Assembly: GCF_003086895.1 (NCBI RefSeq)
Contig: NZ_CP026004.1
Span: 3,074,731-3,138,730, forward strand
Reading direction: 5' to 3'
Length of the DNA: 64,000 nt
Origin: Stenotrophomonas sp. ESTM1D_MKCIP4_1
GTDB lineage: Bacteria; Pseudomonadota; Gammaproteobacteria; Xanthomonadales; Xanthomonadaceae
Part shown: one piece after another, positions 7,697 to 14,182 of the stretch
How the letters are laid out: the number at the start of each line of letters is the position of its first letter
How positions within the stretch are numbered: the stretch's first letter is position 1
Position numbers and translations under genes: made by a program
The notes under the pieces: model-generated
The model's input: only the letters and a program-made list of their open reading frames with translations
Database searches by the model: none
What the model was told of the DNA's origin: nothing

Positions 7697-8290
7697 ATGA
7701 TGTTGTCGCTGAAAGATCACCTGCCGGCCTGGAGCCACCCATGGCTGAACTACCTGGGTATCGCCCTGCAGATCGCGCTGGTGCTGGTGATCGCCTGGTT
7801 GCTGCGGGTACTTGCCCGCCGCCTGATCCGCCGCTTCGCCGACCACTACACGCTGCCGCCGGAGATGGCGATGGGCGCGCGTCGGATCACCAGTTTCGTG
7901 GTCTATTTCAGCGCGCTGCTGTACATCCTCAGCCTGCTGGGCACTTCGCCGTCGGTGCTGTGGACGGCCTTCACCGGTTTTGCCGCGGTGGGCGCGGTGG
8001 CGTTCTTCGCGGCATGGAGCGTGCTGTCCAACATCTTCTGCACGCTGTTGATCTTCACCACCCGTCCGTTCCGCCTGCATGACTACATCGAGGTGCTGGA
8101 GAACGGCGAGAAGCCGGACCTGAAAGGCCGGGTGATCGACGTGAACCTGATCTACACGACGCTGCAGGAAACCGGCGAGGGCCACGAGGGCACGGTGCTG
8201 CAGCTGCCGAACAACCTGTTCTTCCAGCGCACGGTGCGGCGCTGGCGCGATCCCTCGCACGCCCCGGGCGGGATCCAGGGCGACGGCTGA
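7697..8290 (+). CDS. Small MscS-family mechanosensitive channel
   Basis: A 197-residue inner-membrane protein. It has a membrane helix at about 14-37, a second at about 60-80, and the pore-lining third helix at about 85-113 (GFAAVGAVAFFAAWSVLSN), then the start of the MscS beta domain (RPFRLHDYIEV) ending in LPNNLFFQR. E. coli MscS has 286 residues; this version stops after the beta domain and lacks most of the C-terminal cage domain, as in the short 'mechanosensitive ion channel family' proteins of Xanthomonadaceae. It would open under membrane tension. ATG codons at 7697 and 7700 are adjacent. Confidence 0.85.
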   Translation: MMLSLKDHLPAWSHPWLNYLGIALQIALVLVIAWLLRVLARRLIRRFADHYTLPPEMAMGARRITSFVVYFSALLYILSLLGTSPSVLWTAFTGFAAVGAVAFFAAWSVLSNIFCTLLIFTTRPFRLHDYIEVLENGEKPDLKGRVIDVNLIYTTLQETGEGHEGTVLQLPNNLFFQRTVRRWRDPSHAPGGIQGDG

Positions 8291-8305
8291 GGGGTGGTTT
8301 TTCTT

Positions 8306-8355
8306 TGCAGGGCTGCGCCCTGCACCTGCGGTAGTGCCGGCCGCTGGCCGGCAAC
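8306..8355 (+). repeat. GC hairpin followed by SMAG element
   Basis: Just after the MscS stop the DNA reads GGGGTGGTTT, then a hairpin GCAGGGC-TGC-GCCCTGC (8307-8323), then ACCTGCG and a SMAG at 8331-8355 (GTAG head, arms GCCGGCC and GGCCGGC). The same trailer (GGGGTGGTTT plus the hairpin) follows the stop at 37240. It is the first part of a 537-base non-coding gap (8291-8827) that otherwise holds two variable-arm hairpins and a mosaic module. Confidence 0.8.
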
Positions 8356-8390
8356 GTCAACGTCAAAAGCTGGATTTCCGTCGGTTGGCA

Positions 8391-8484
8391 GGGTGGGTCC
8401 GGTTGAGGGGGACGGCGTGAATACGTCCATGTAGCCTCGGTCGCGCCATCCATGGCGCTCACGCCCCCTCAACCGGACCCACCC
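8391..8484. repeat. Constant-core / variable-arm hairpin element, copy 2 (core subtype B)
   Basis: Perfect 21-base arms (8391-8411 and 8464-8484), beginning GGGTGGGTCCGGTTGAGGGG, enclose a core that on the minus strand reads GTGAGCGCCATGGATGGCGC, then ACCGAGGCTACATGGACGTA and TTCACGCCGTC. The core matches copy 4 (20746-20849) closely while the arms share only GGGTGGG. It sits between the convergent MscS and ybiI genes. Confidence 0.85.
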
Positions 8485-8490
8485 CGCCTT

Positions 8491-8617
8491 CGACAGTTTC
8501 CCGCGGGCTGTCGGAACGGCATGGGGTCGGATCCCGTTGCTGCGCAACGGGCTCTGACCCCAGTTTGAATATCGATATCTGACAGAAAAAATCGTGTCGA
8601 CCAAGGTCGACACCTAC
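8491..8617 (+). repeat. Mosaic intergenic module 1 (hairpin + palindrome + spacer + SMAG)
   Basis: Four pieces in order: a CGACAG...CTGTCG hairpin (8491-8513); a 39-base imperfect palindrome (8523-8561, GGGGTCGGATCCCGTTGC to CTCTGACCCC); a spacer holding TCGATATCTGACAGA (8571-8585); and an inverted SMAG (8594-8617, arms GTCGACC and GGTCGAC, ending CTAC). The same order is found inverted at 37359-37479, and without the first hairpin at 54077-54168. Confidence 0.8.
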
Positions 8618-8641
8618 CAACAGCACACGGAATCTGTCAGA

Positions 8642-8745
8642 GGCGGGGCGGTGTGGGCTTGCAGGACCGTTGGCGCCATGGATGGCGCCATCGAGCCCCC
8701 ATGGACGGGTTTACGGCGTGTCCTGCAAGCCCACACCGCCCCGCC
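8642..8745. repeat. Constant-core / variable-arm hairpin element, copy 3 (core subtype A)
   Basis: The arms at 8642-8667 and 8720-8745 are 26 bases long and exactly complementary (inner part GTGTGGGCTTGCAGGAC). The core between them carries GGCGCCATGGATGGCGCC, CGAGCCCCCATGGACGGG and TTTACGGCGT, almost identical to copy 1, but the arms differ from copy 1 beyond the innermost GCAGGAC. Confidence 0.88.
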
Positions 8746-8827
8746 ATCCCGCGGAACGCCGCTTCGGCTTTTGACGTTGCCGTTGTATTGAGCGGGTGCA
8801 GGGCGCAGCCCCGCAATAAAGACTCCC

Positions 8828-9094
8828 TTACCTCAACTGGCTGTCCTTGCTACCGCGCCGGTTGTAGCCGGCGTGCGCCTGCTCTTCGTCGTCCAGCGCC
8901 TGCTGGCAGGCCACGCACAGACGGACGCCGGGCACAGCCTGCCGCCGCGCCAGGGGAATGGGCGCGTCGCATTCCTCACAGTGTTCAAGACCCGGGCCCT
9001 GGCGCAACTGGCGCCGCGCACGGGCAATCGCATCATCAACGGTGGCGTCGATCTGGTCCTGGACCGCGCCGTCTCCCGCCCAACCGGTGGCCAT
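8828..9094 (-). CDS. ybiI: DksA/TraR-type C4 zinc-finger protein YbiI
   Basis: An 88-residue protein matching E. coli YbiI in length and nearly position for position, from MATGWAGDGAV to the end GYNRRGSKDSQLR. The four zinc ligands are CEEC near residue 38 and CVAC about 21 residues later, with the family sequence APIPLARR between them. It belongs to the DksA/TraR zinc-finger superfamily but lacks the long coiled coil of DksA; its function is unknown. An ATG six bases upstream directly abuts GGAGG, so the ATG at 9094, six bases from that site, is the true start. Confidence 0.9.
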   Translation of the reverse strand: MATGWAGDGAVQDQIDATVDDAIARARRQLRQGPGLEHCEECDAPIPLARRQAVPGVRLCVACQQALDDEEQAHAGYNRRGSKDSQLR

Positions 9095-9161
9095 GCCCAT
9101 CCTCCGCAGGTGTGTCGCCTGATATGGGGACGATACACCCACCAAAAAGGAGCGCCTTGCT

Positions 9162-9187
9162 GTAGCGCCGAGCCATGCTCGGCGGGG
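9162..9187 (+). repeat. SMAG-like element
   Basis: A GTAG head is followed by arms CGCCGAGC and GCTCGGCG around CAT, 66 bases upstream of the ybiI start. The arm sequence (GCCGAGCATG) is of the same SMAG subtype as the one at 20629-20654. Bases 9240-9257 (AAACCCCTCCGTCCCCTC) repeat one half of the terminator at 33821-33873. Confidence 0.65.
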
Positions 9188-9266
9188 CTTCAGCAAGCTG
9201 AGGGAATGCTGACGGGGTCCGATCAAGCCGATTGCGACTTAAACCCCTCCGTCCCCTCCTTTGGCG

Positions 9267-9824
9267 TTACCAGACCAGGTCGTCGGGTACCTGGAACTGG
9301 GCGTAGTAGGCGTCGTCCTCGGCATTGCCGGTGGAAATCTCGGCGCTCGAGCCCGGCTGGCCGTGGTCGACGATGATCGCTTCCGGCGCACGTTCGCGCA
9401 CCTTCTCGGCAGCTGCACGCGGCAGCAATGCGTAGCTCTCGCCGTTGGCGACGATAACCAGCACACCCACCGACAGCGCCTTGCGCAGTTTGGGATCGAT
9501 CAGCAGGGTGCGGATGGCCGCGCCATCGCTGAAGCGGTATTCGTCATCGCCTTTGTGGGGCACGGCATGGGCCGTGATGATCTGCTTCGCCTGCGCCTTC
9601 CGTTCAGCCTGCTTGGCCAGGGCATTGCGCTCCGCGGCCAGCGCACGGTCGCGTTCGACCTTTTCGGCGCGGACACGTTCAGCTTCGCGCTGGACCTCGG
9701 CCGAGGTCGATTCGGCCTTGCCCTGGCGGGCCTTGGCCTGCTCGCGCGCGGCGTTGCTGGCCTGCGACTTCTTGGCCAGGCCGGCCTTGAGCAATTGTTC
9801 CTGCAGCGCGTTGGGCTTTGCCAT
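9267..9824 (-). CDS. yaiL: DUF2058 family (YaiL-like) protein
   Basis: A 185-residue protein of the DUF2058/YaiL family. The first 90 residues are a charged, Ala/Lys/Glu-rich coiled coil (EREQAKARQGKA-type heptads, starting MAKPNALQEQLLKAGLAKK). A compact C-terminal domain holds the conserved YRFSDGAAIRTLLID and LVIVANGESYALLPR. E. coli YaiL (179 residues) is nucleoprotein/polysome-associated by annotation, but its role is not established. It is divergent from the metallopeptidase gene at 9887. Confidence 0.88.
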   Translation of the reverse strand: MAKPNALQEQLLKAGLAKKSQASNAAREQAKARQGKAESTSAEVQREAERVRAEKVERDRALAAERNALAKQAERKAQAKQIITAHAVPHKGDDEYRFSDGAAIRTLLIDPKLRKALSVGVLVIVANGESYALLPRAAAEKVRERAPEAIIVDHGQPGSSAEISTGNAEDDAYYAQFQVPDDLVW

Positions 9825-9886
9825 GGTCGTTGCGTACCGCGTGTAATCTTGGATGCCCCATTCTACCGACGCCCCGCCGCCCCTGC

Positions 9887-10387
9887 ATGGCTGTCCTGAA
9901 GTACCTCACCGGCTATCCCGACCCCCTGGTCGCCCAGGTCAGCGAACTGCTGGCCCAGGGCCGGCTCGGCCCCTGGCTGCAGCAGCGCTACCCCGACCCG
10001 CACGAGGTGCGCAGCGACCGCCAGCTGTACGACTACACCCAGGAACTGAAGGACCGCTATCTGCGCAAATCGGTACCGCTCAACAAGGTCTGCTACGACA
10101 ACACGCTGGAAGTCATCAAGCACGCGCTGGGCACCCATACCGCCATTTCCCGCGTGCATGGCGGGCGTCTGAAGGCCAGCCGCGAGATCCGCATCGCCAC
10201 GGTGTTCCGCCAGGCACCGGCAGCCTTCCTGCGCATGATCGTGGTGCATGAGCTGGCCCACCTGAAGGAAGCCGACCACAACAAGGCGTTCTACCAGCTG
10301 TGCCAGCACATGGAACCGGACTACCTGCAGCTGGAGTTCGATACCCGCCTGTACCTGACCGAGCTGGCCAACCGCAGCCAACGCTGA
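9887..10387 (+). CDS. YgjP-like metal-dependent peptidase
   Basis: A 166-residue protein with the zinc metallopeptidase signature HELAH near residue 121, followed by LKEADHNKAFYQLC, where the third histidine (of DHNKAF) completes the site. This is the YgjP/DUF45-like family (M48-related). The conserved stretch DLYDYTQELK-like and NKVCYDN precede it. Substrates are unknown. The ATG at 9887 matches the family start; the frame is open farther upstream only by chance overlap with the divergent yaiL region. Confidence 0.85.
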   Translation: MAVLKYLTGYPDPLVAQVSELLAQGRLGPWLQQRYPDPHEVRSDRQLYDYTQELKDRYLRKSVPLNKVCYDNTLEVIKHALGTHTAISRVHGGRLKASREIRIATVFRQAPAAFLRMIVVHELAHLKEADHNKAFYQLCQHMEPDYLQLEFDTRLYLTELANRSQR

Positions 10388-10433
10388 CCGGCCGCAGCGG
10401 CTACACTGCGCGCCCCTGACCGACCTGCCTGCC

Positions 10434-11132
10434 ATGGAACCGATCCGCCTCGACAAACGCCTGTCCGCCCAGCTCGGGATCCCCCGCGGCGAAGCACGCC
10501 GCTACATCGAGGGCGGCTGGGTCACGGTTGACGGCGAGGTGGTCGAACAACCGCAGCGACCGGTTGATGAAAGCGCAGTGGTCGCAGTGGCCGAACAGGC
10601 CGAAGACAGCAAGGCCGAGCGGGTCAGCATGCTGCTGAACAAGCCCGCCGGGGTGCCCGCCGAGACGCTGTGCGCGCTGGTCAGCAGCAGCACGCGCAGC
10701 GAACTCGATGCCAGTGACATCCGATCGCTGCAGCGTCACTTCCATGGCCTGCAGCTGGCGGCGTCGCTGCCGGCCGCCGACAGTGGCCTGGTGGTGGTCA
10801 GCCAGGACCCGGCCACCCTCGCCCACCTGCAGCGCAACCTGGGCCGCACCGAACAGGAGTACCTGGTGGAAGTGGCCGAAGGTGGCCCCGAACGCGGACC
10901 GTGGCTGATGGCGCGGCTGCAGCAGGAATCGGGCGGGGCCAAGGTCAGCTGGCAGAGCGAGCAGCGCCTGCGCTTTGCCGGCAAGGGCCTGACCGCCAAG
11001 GGTCTGCGGACGGCAGTGGGCAACGCTGGGCTGCAGGTGACCGCAGTGCGCCGCCTGCGCATCGGTCGCGTGGCACTGGGGCCGCTGCCGCCGGGGCAGT
11101 GGCGGTACCTGGGCAGCGACGAGCGGTTCTGA
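10434..11132 (+). CDS. RluF-like pseudouridine synthase homologue with degenerate catalytic motif
   Basis: A 232-residue protein with an N-terminal S4 RNA-binding domain (about 1-60, LDKRLSAQLGIPRGEARRYI) and a C-terminal RluB/E/F-type domain containing EYLVEV and ALGPLPPGQWRYL. The family's catalytic motif GRLDxxSxGL reads ASLPAADSGL here, so the essential aspartate is a proline. The later NRQIRRM motif is also lost (GLTAKGLRTAV). It can probably still bind RNA but should not isomerise uridine. Whether it regulates or competes with an active synthase is open. Confidence 0.85.
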   Translation: MEPIRLDKRLSAQLGIPRGEARRYIEGGWVTVDGEVVEQPQRPVDESAVVAVAEQAEDSKAERVSMLLNKPAGVPAETLCALVSSSTRSELDASDIRSLQRHFHGLQLAASLPAADSGLVVVSQDPATLAHLQRNLGRTEQEYLVEVAEGGPERGPWLMARLQQESGGAKVSWQSEQRLRFAGKGLTAKGLRTAVGNAGLQVTAVRRLRIGRVALGPLPPGQWRYLGSDERF

Positions 11133-11137
11133 GGTCC

Positions 11138-11227
11138 GGGGTCGGATCCCTTGCCGCAGGCAAGGGCTCTGACCCCATCCAACATTCCGGGGTCAGAGCC
11201 CTTGCCTGCGGCAAGGGATCCGACCCC
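11138..11227. repeat. Two 39-base inverted copies of a GGGGTCGGATCC palindromic repeat
   Basis: The unit at 11138-11176 (GGGGTCGGATCCCTTGCC to CTCTGACCCC) is itself an imperfect palindrome. An exact reverse complement follows at 11189-11227 with a 12-base spacer, so the 90 bases can fold as one 39-bp perfect hairpin or two small ones. The unit family also occurs at 8523, 33027, 33058, 37409 and 54077, each with a different inner arm (here CCCTTGCC/GGCAAGGG). Confidence 0.88.
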
Positions 11228-11245
11228 GCTTTGCCGGCCGAAGCC

Positions 11246-11268
11246 ATCCACGCGTGGCGTGGATCTAC
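11246..11268 (-). repeat. SMAG-like element
   Basis: ATCCACGC and GCGTGGAT arms end in CTAC, that is, a GTAG head on the minus strand. The element ends 12 bases before the phospholipase D start codon and so would lie in its 5' leader. The same subtype is at 30138-30160. Confidence 0.75.
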
Positions 11269-11280
11269 TAGCATGGTGGC

Positions 11281-12825
11281 ATGAGCCTGCTGCGTATCGT
11301 TGCCATCATCGTTGCTGCGCTGGTGCTGCTGGTACTTTCCGGCCTGCTGCTGGCCGACCACCTGACACCGCAGGCGCGCGGAACGGTCTCGCACGTGCTG
11401 CCGCTGCAGCCGGCGCAGACGGTGATCGACCGGCAGCTGGTTCCCGAACAGGAAGCACGGCCCGGGCAGTCGGGTGTGGCCTTCCTCAGCGACGGCCTGG
11501 ATGCCTTCGCGGCACGCGCGAAGATCACCGAGCAGGCGGGCCGCAGCCTGGACCTGCAGTACTACATCTGGCACGACGATCTGGTCGGCCACCTGATGGC
11601 CAAGGCGCTGTACGACGCGGCCGAGCGTGGCGTGCGCGTGCGCATTCTGCTCGATGACATGAATGCCAAGGACAAGGACGCGCTGATGATGGCGCTTGAT
11701 GCGCATCCCGGCATCGAGATCCGCCTGTACAACCCGTTCCGCAACCGCAGCGGCATCGCCCGCACGCTGGAAATGATCCAGCGCGCTTTCAGCGTCAACC
11801 ACCGCATGCACAACAAGAGCTGGATCGCCGACGGCCGCGTGGCCATCGTCGGTGGCCGCAACATCGGCGAGGAATATTTCAGCGCGCGCAACGATGTGAA
11901 TTTCCAGGACCTGGACCTGGTGGTCGCCGGACCTGCGGTGCAACAGGCCAACCGCATCTTCGACGATTACTGGAACAGCGATGCGGCCATTCCGATCAAC
12001 GCACTGGCCAGCTACACCGATGCCCAGCTGCGCGCGCTGCTGCGCCAGTCCGATCTGGATGCGCTGCACGCACGGGCACAGCCCTACCTGCAACGGGTGG
12101 CGGCATCGCGTGCGCTGCGCCAGCCGGCCCCGGATCCGCTGCACTGGAGCACCAACGTGCGCATCCTCTCCGACCCGCCGATGAAGCATCGCGGCGACGC
12201 GCGCGATGGCTGGCTGGTCAGCGCGCTGGTCAAGGAGCTGCATTCCACCCGCCATACCGCGCTGCTGGTGTCGCCCTACTTCGTGCCCGGCGAAGAGGGC
12301 CTGCGCGCACTATCGGCGATGGCCGCAGGGGGGGCGCAGGTGGGCGTGGTGACCAATTCGCTGGCGGCCAACGATGTGGCGGCGGTACACGGTGGCTACA
12401 TGAAGTACCGGGTGCCGCTGCTGAAAGCCGGCGTGCAGCTGTATGAGCTGAAGGCGCACGGCGAGCCCGGCGAATCCAGCCTGTTCGGCAGCAGCGGCGC
12501 CAGCCTGCACACCAAGGCCTTCGTCATCGACGACCGTCGCGGCTTCGTGGGCTCGTTCAACCTCGACCCGCGTTCGGCTTACCTCAACACGGAAATGGGC
12601 GTGCTGTTCGACGACCCGGTGCTGGGCGCGCGGCTGCGCGAGGAGTACCTGCGCCTGGCCGACCCCCTGCACAGCTGGTGGCTGGCGCTTGGGCCCGAGG
12701 ACGAGCTGCGCTGGCTCGAACGGCAACCTCCGCCGCATTGGGCGGGGCGGGAACCCGGCAGCCATCTCGGCTCGCGCCTGACCGCCCGGGTGATCAGCTG
12801 GCTGCCGGTGGAATCGCAGCTGTAA
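11281..12825 (+). CDS. clsC: Phospholipase D family protein, cardiolipin synthase ClsC type
   Basis: A 514-residue membrane-anchored protein: one N-terminal membrane helix (about 5-27) and two PLD domains. Each has a full HKD motif: HRMHNKSWIAD with H177, K179, D184, and LHTKAFVIDD with H410, K412, D417. The order and the linker resemble E. coli ClsC (YmdC), which makes cardiolipin from phosphatidylglycerol and phosphatidylethanolamine. In Xanthomonadaceae such proteins are annotated simply as phospholipase D family, so the exact reaction is inferred. It converges with the HDOD gene, with only 3 bases between stops. Confidence 0.85.
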   Translation: MSLLRIVAIIVAALVLLVLSGLLLADHLTPQARGTVSHVLPLQPAQTVIDRQLVPEQEARPGQSGVAFLSDGLDAFAARAKITEQAGRSLDLQYYIWHDDLVGHLMAKALYDAAERGVRVRILLDDMNAKDKDALMMALDAHPGIEIRLYNPFRNRSGIARTLEMIQRAFSVNHRMHNKSWIADGRVAIVGGRNIGEEYFSARNDVNFQDLDLVVAGPAVQQANRIFDDYWNSDAAIPINALASYTDAQLRALLRQSDLDALHARAQPYLQRVAASRALRQPAPDPLHWSTNVRILSDPPMKHRGDARDGWLVSALVKELHSTRHTALLVSPYFVPGEEGLRALSAMAAGGAQVGVVTNSLAANDVAAVHGGYMKYRVPLLKAGVQLYELKAHGEPGESSLFGSSGASLHTKAFVIDDRRGFVGSFNLDPRSAYLNTEMGVLFDDPVLGARLREEYLRLADPLHSWWLALGPEDELRWLERQPPPHWAGREPGSHLGSRLTARVISWLPVESQL

Positions 12826-12828
12826 CGC

Positions 12829-13908
12829 TCAGGCCCCGGCCTCGCCGTGCGCGTCGTGCAGCGCTTCGTCCAGGGTTTCCACGTTGCGCCCGTGCAGTCG
12901 TCGCCAGATCCAGCGCAGCGCATGCGGTGGTGCGGAGGGCAGCTGTTCCAGAAGCGCCAGCATGCGCGCCTGGGGGCCATGGCCGTGCCGGCACAGCAGG
13001 CTGGCGGCGGCGGCCGCGCTGCCCAGGCGCAGGCTGTCGGCCAGCGCGCCTTCGGCATCGCTTGCCAGTGCCTGGTGCACCGGCTCGGGCAGGTCCCAGG
13101 CCGCTGCCACACGCTGGGCCAGCGGCAGCGACCAGCGCTGCAGGAGGTCCAGCGCCAGCGCCGGCTCAACGGTCTCGCCGCGCGCCTGCGCTTCCTGCAG
13201 CAGCTGCCGCATCACCAGGGCCGCTCCCAGCCCCTGCACCAGGCCCAGCCACTGGGCGGCGAAGGCATCGCCGAAGGTGACCGTGCGCGCATGGTCGGCC
13301 GCGGCGCGTGAAGCCAGCAGCGCGTGCTCCCAGATGATCGCGCTGAACTGCGGGAATGCCTCGCACTGCACCTGCATGACCGGCTGCACCAGCACGGCAC
13401 TGATGATCTGCCGCACGCCCTCGGTACCGACCAGGGTGACCGCCCGCTGCAGGCTGTCCACCGGTCGTTCGTGCACCCGGTAGGCCGGGCTGTTGGCGAT
13501 GCGCAACAGGTTGCCGGTCAGCACCGGGTCCTGACCGATGATGGCGGCCATCACCCGGGCCGAGGCTGCGTCGTCATTGACCGTCTGGATCAGCTGCGGC
13601 AGCAGCTGCGGGCGACGCGGCAACTGCCGGGTCGCCCAGTCACGGTCCTGCAGGGCGCGGTCCACCGCATCGGCCAGTGCGGACGGCGCCGCCCCTGACG
13701 GCTCGCCCAGCAGATGCGGGTAAAGCGCCAGTGCATGCAGGCCGCGCTGCAGGTGGGCGGCAATCTCCGCCGGCGGCAACGCCTCGCCCTGCAGGCTGGC
13801 TGCGGCGGCGGCCACGGCCTGCCGCGGTGCCGTGGCGAGACGCACCGCACCGGTGCCGGTCAACCGGGACACCCACCCCACCAGGGTTTGCCACCAGGCC
13901 GGCCTCAT
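12829..13908 (-). CDS. HDOD domain protein
   Basis: A 359-residue protein. After about 85 N-terminal residues (an amphipathic MRPAWWQTLVGWVSRL start and an Ala-rich linker), a HDOD domain runs from about 100 to 300. It contains LPRRPQLLPQLIQ, DPVLTGNLLRIANSPAYR and the helix DSLQRAVTLVGTEGVRQI. HDOD proteins are HD-related but lack the metal site, and act in signalling, often by binding partners of chemotaxis or cyclic-di-GMP pathways. No output domain is attached. The start at 13908 begins the recognisable protein; the open frame extends 44 codons upstream without coding character. Confidence 0.82.
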   Translation of the reverse strand: MRPAWWQTLVGWVSRLTGTGAVRLATAPRQAVAAAAASLQGEALPPAEIAAHLQRGLHALALYPHLLGEPSGAAPSALADAVDRALQDRDWATRQLPRRPQLLPQLIQTVNDDAASARVMAAIIGQDPVLTGNLLRIANSPAYRVHERPVDSLQRAVTLVGTEGVRQIISAVLVQPVMQVQCEAFPQFSAIIWEHALLASRAAADHARTVTFGDAFAAQWLGLVQGLGAALVMRQLLQEAQARGETVEPALALDLLQRWSLPLAQRVAAAWDLPEPVHQALASDAEGALADSLRLGSAAAAASLLCRHGHGPQARMLALLEQLPSAPPHALRWIWRRLHGRNVETLDEALHDAHGEAGA

Positions 13909-14039
13909 CCGGGTCGGCCCTGTCGTTGCACTGCTGCTGCCACTGACTGCCCCTGCGCGTTCTTCACATCGGCCACCTGCCGTCGACGCTGCATCGGCCG
14001 GACTTTCAGCTTCTTTAACCCCGGCCGCTCGGATCTGCA

Positions 14040-14068
14040 CGGCAGATGCCGGGGGAATGGACTAGAAT
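14040..14068 (+). promoter_or_regulatory. Candidate -10 promoter element for leucine dehydrogenase
   Basis: TAGAAT at 14063-14068 is a near-consensus -10 box, 115 bases before the leucine dehydrogenase start. The -35 region 17-18 bases upstream (ACGGCA) is poor, so this is a weak candidate that may need an activator. Confidence 0.3.
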
Positions 14069-14182
14069 GGCGCCGCGCGACCCGTCCCCCAGCCATGACG
14101 ACGTCGCTTTTTTTGTTTTGGGACCCTACCGTTCATTGGCAGTTCGCTGCAGTTCGCCGCTGATCGCGCCATCGGAGACACC

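Noticed and set aside
8653..9165. Open frames through the variable-arm hairpin and ybiI complement (also 8152-8613)
   Set aside because: They translate repeat DNA (recurrent AMDGA-x-EP and RDRGYMDVF peptides) and the reverse of ybiI; they are explained by the repeat core, not by a gene.
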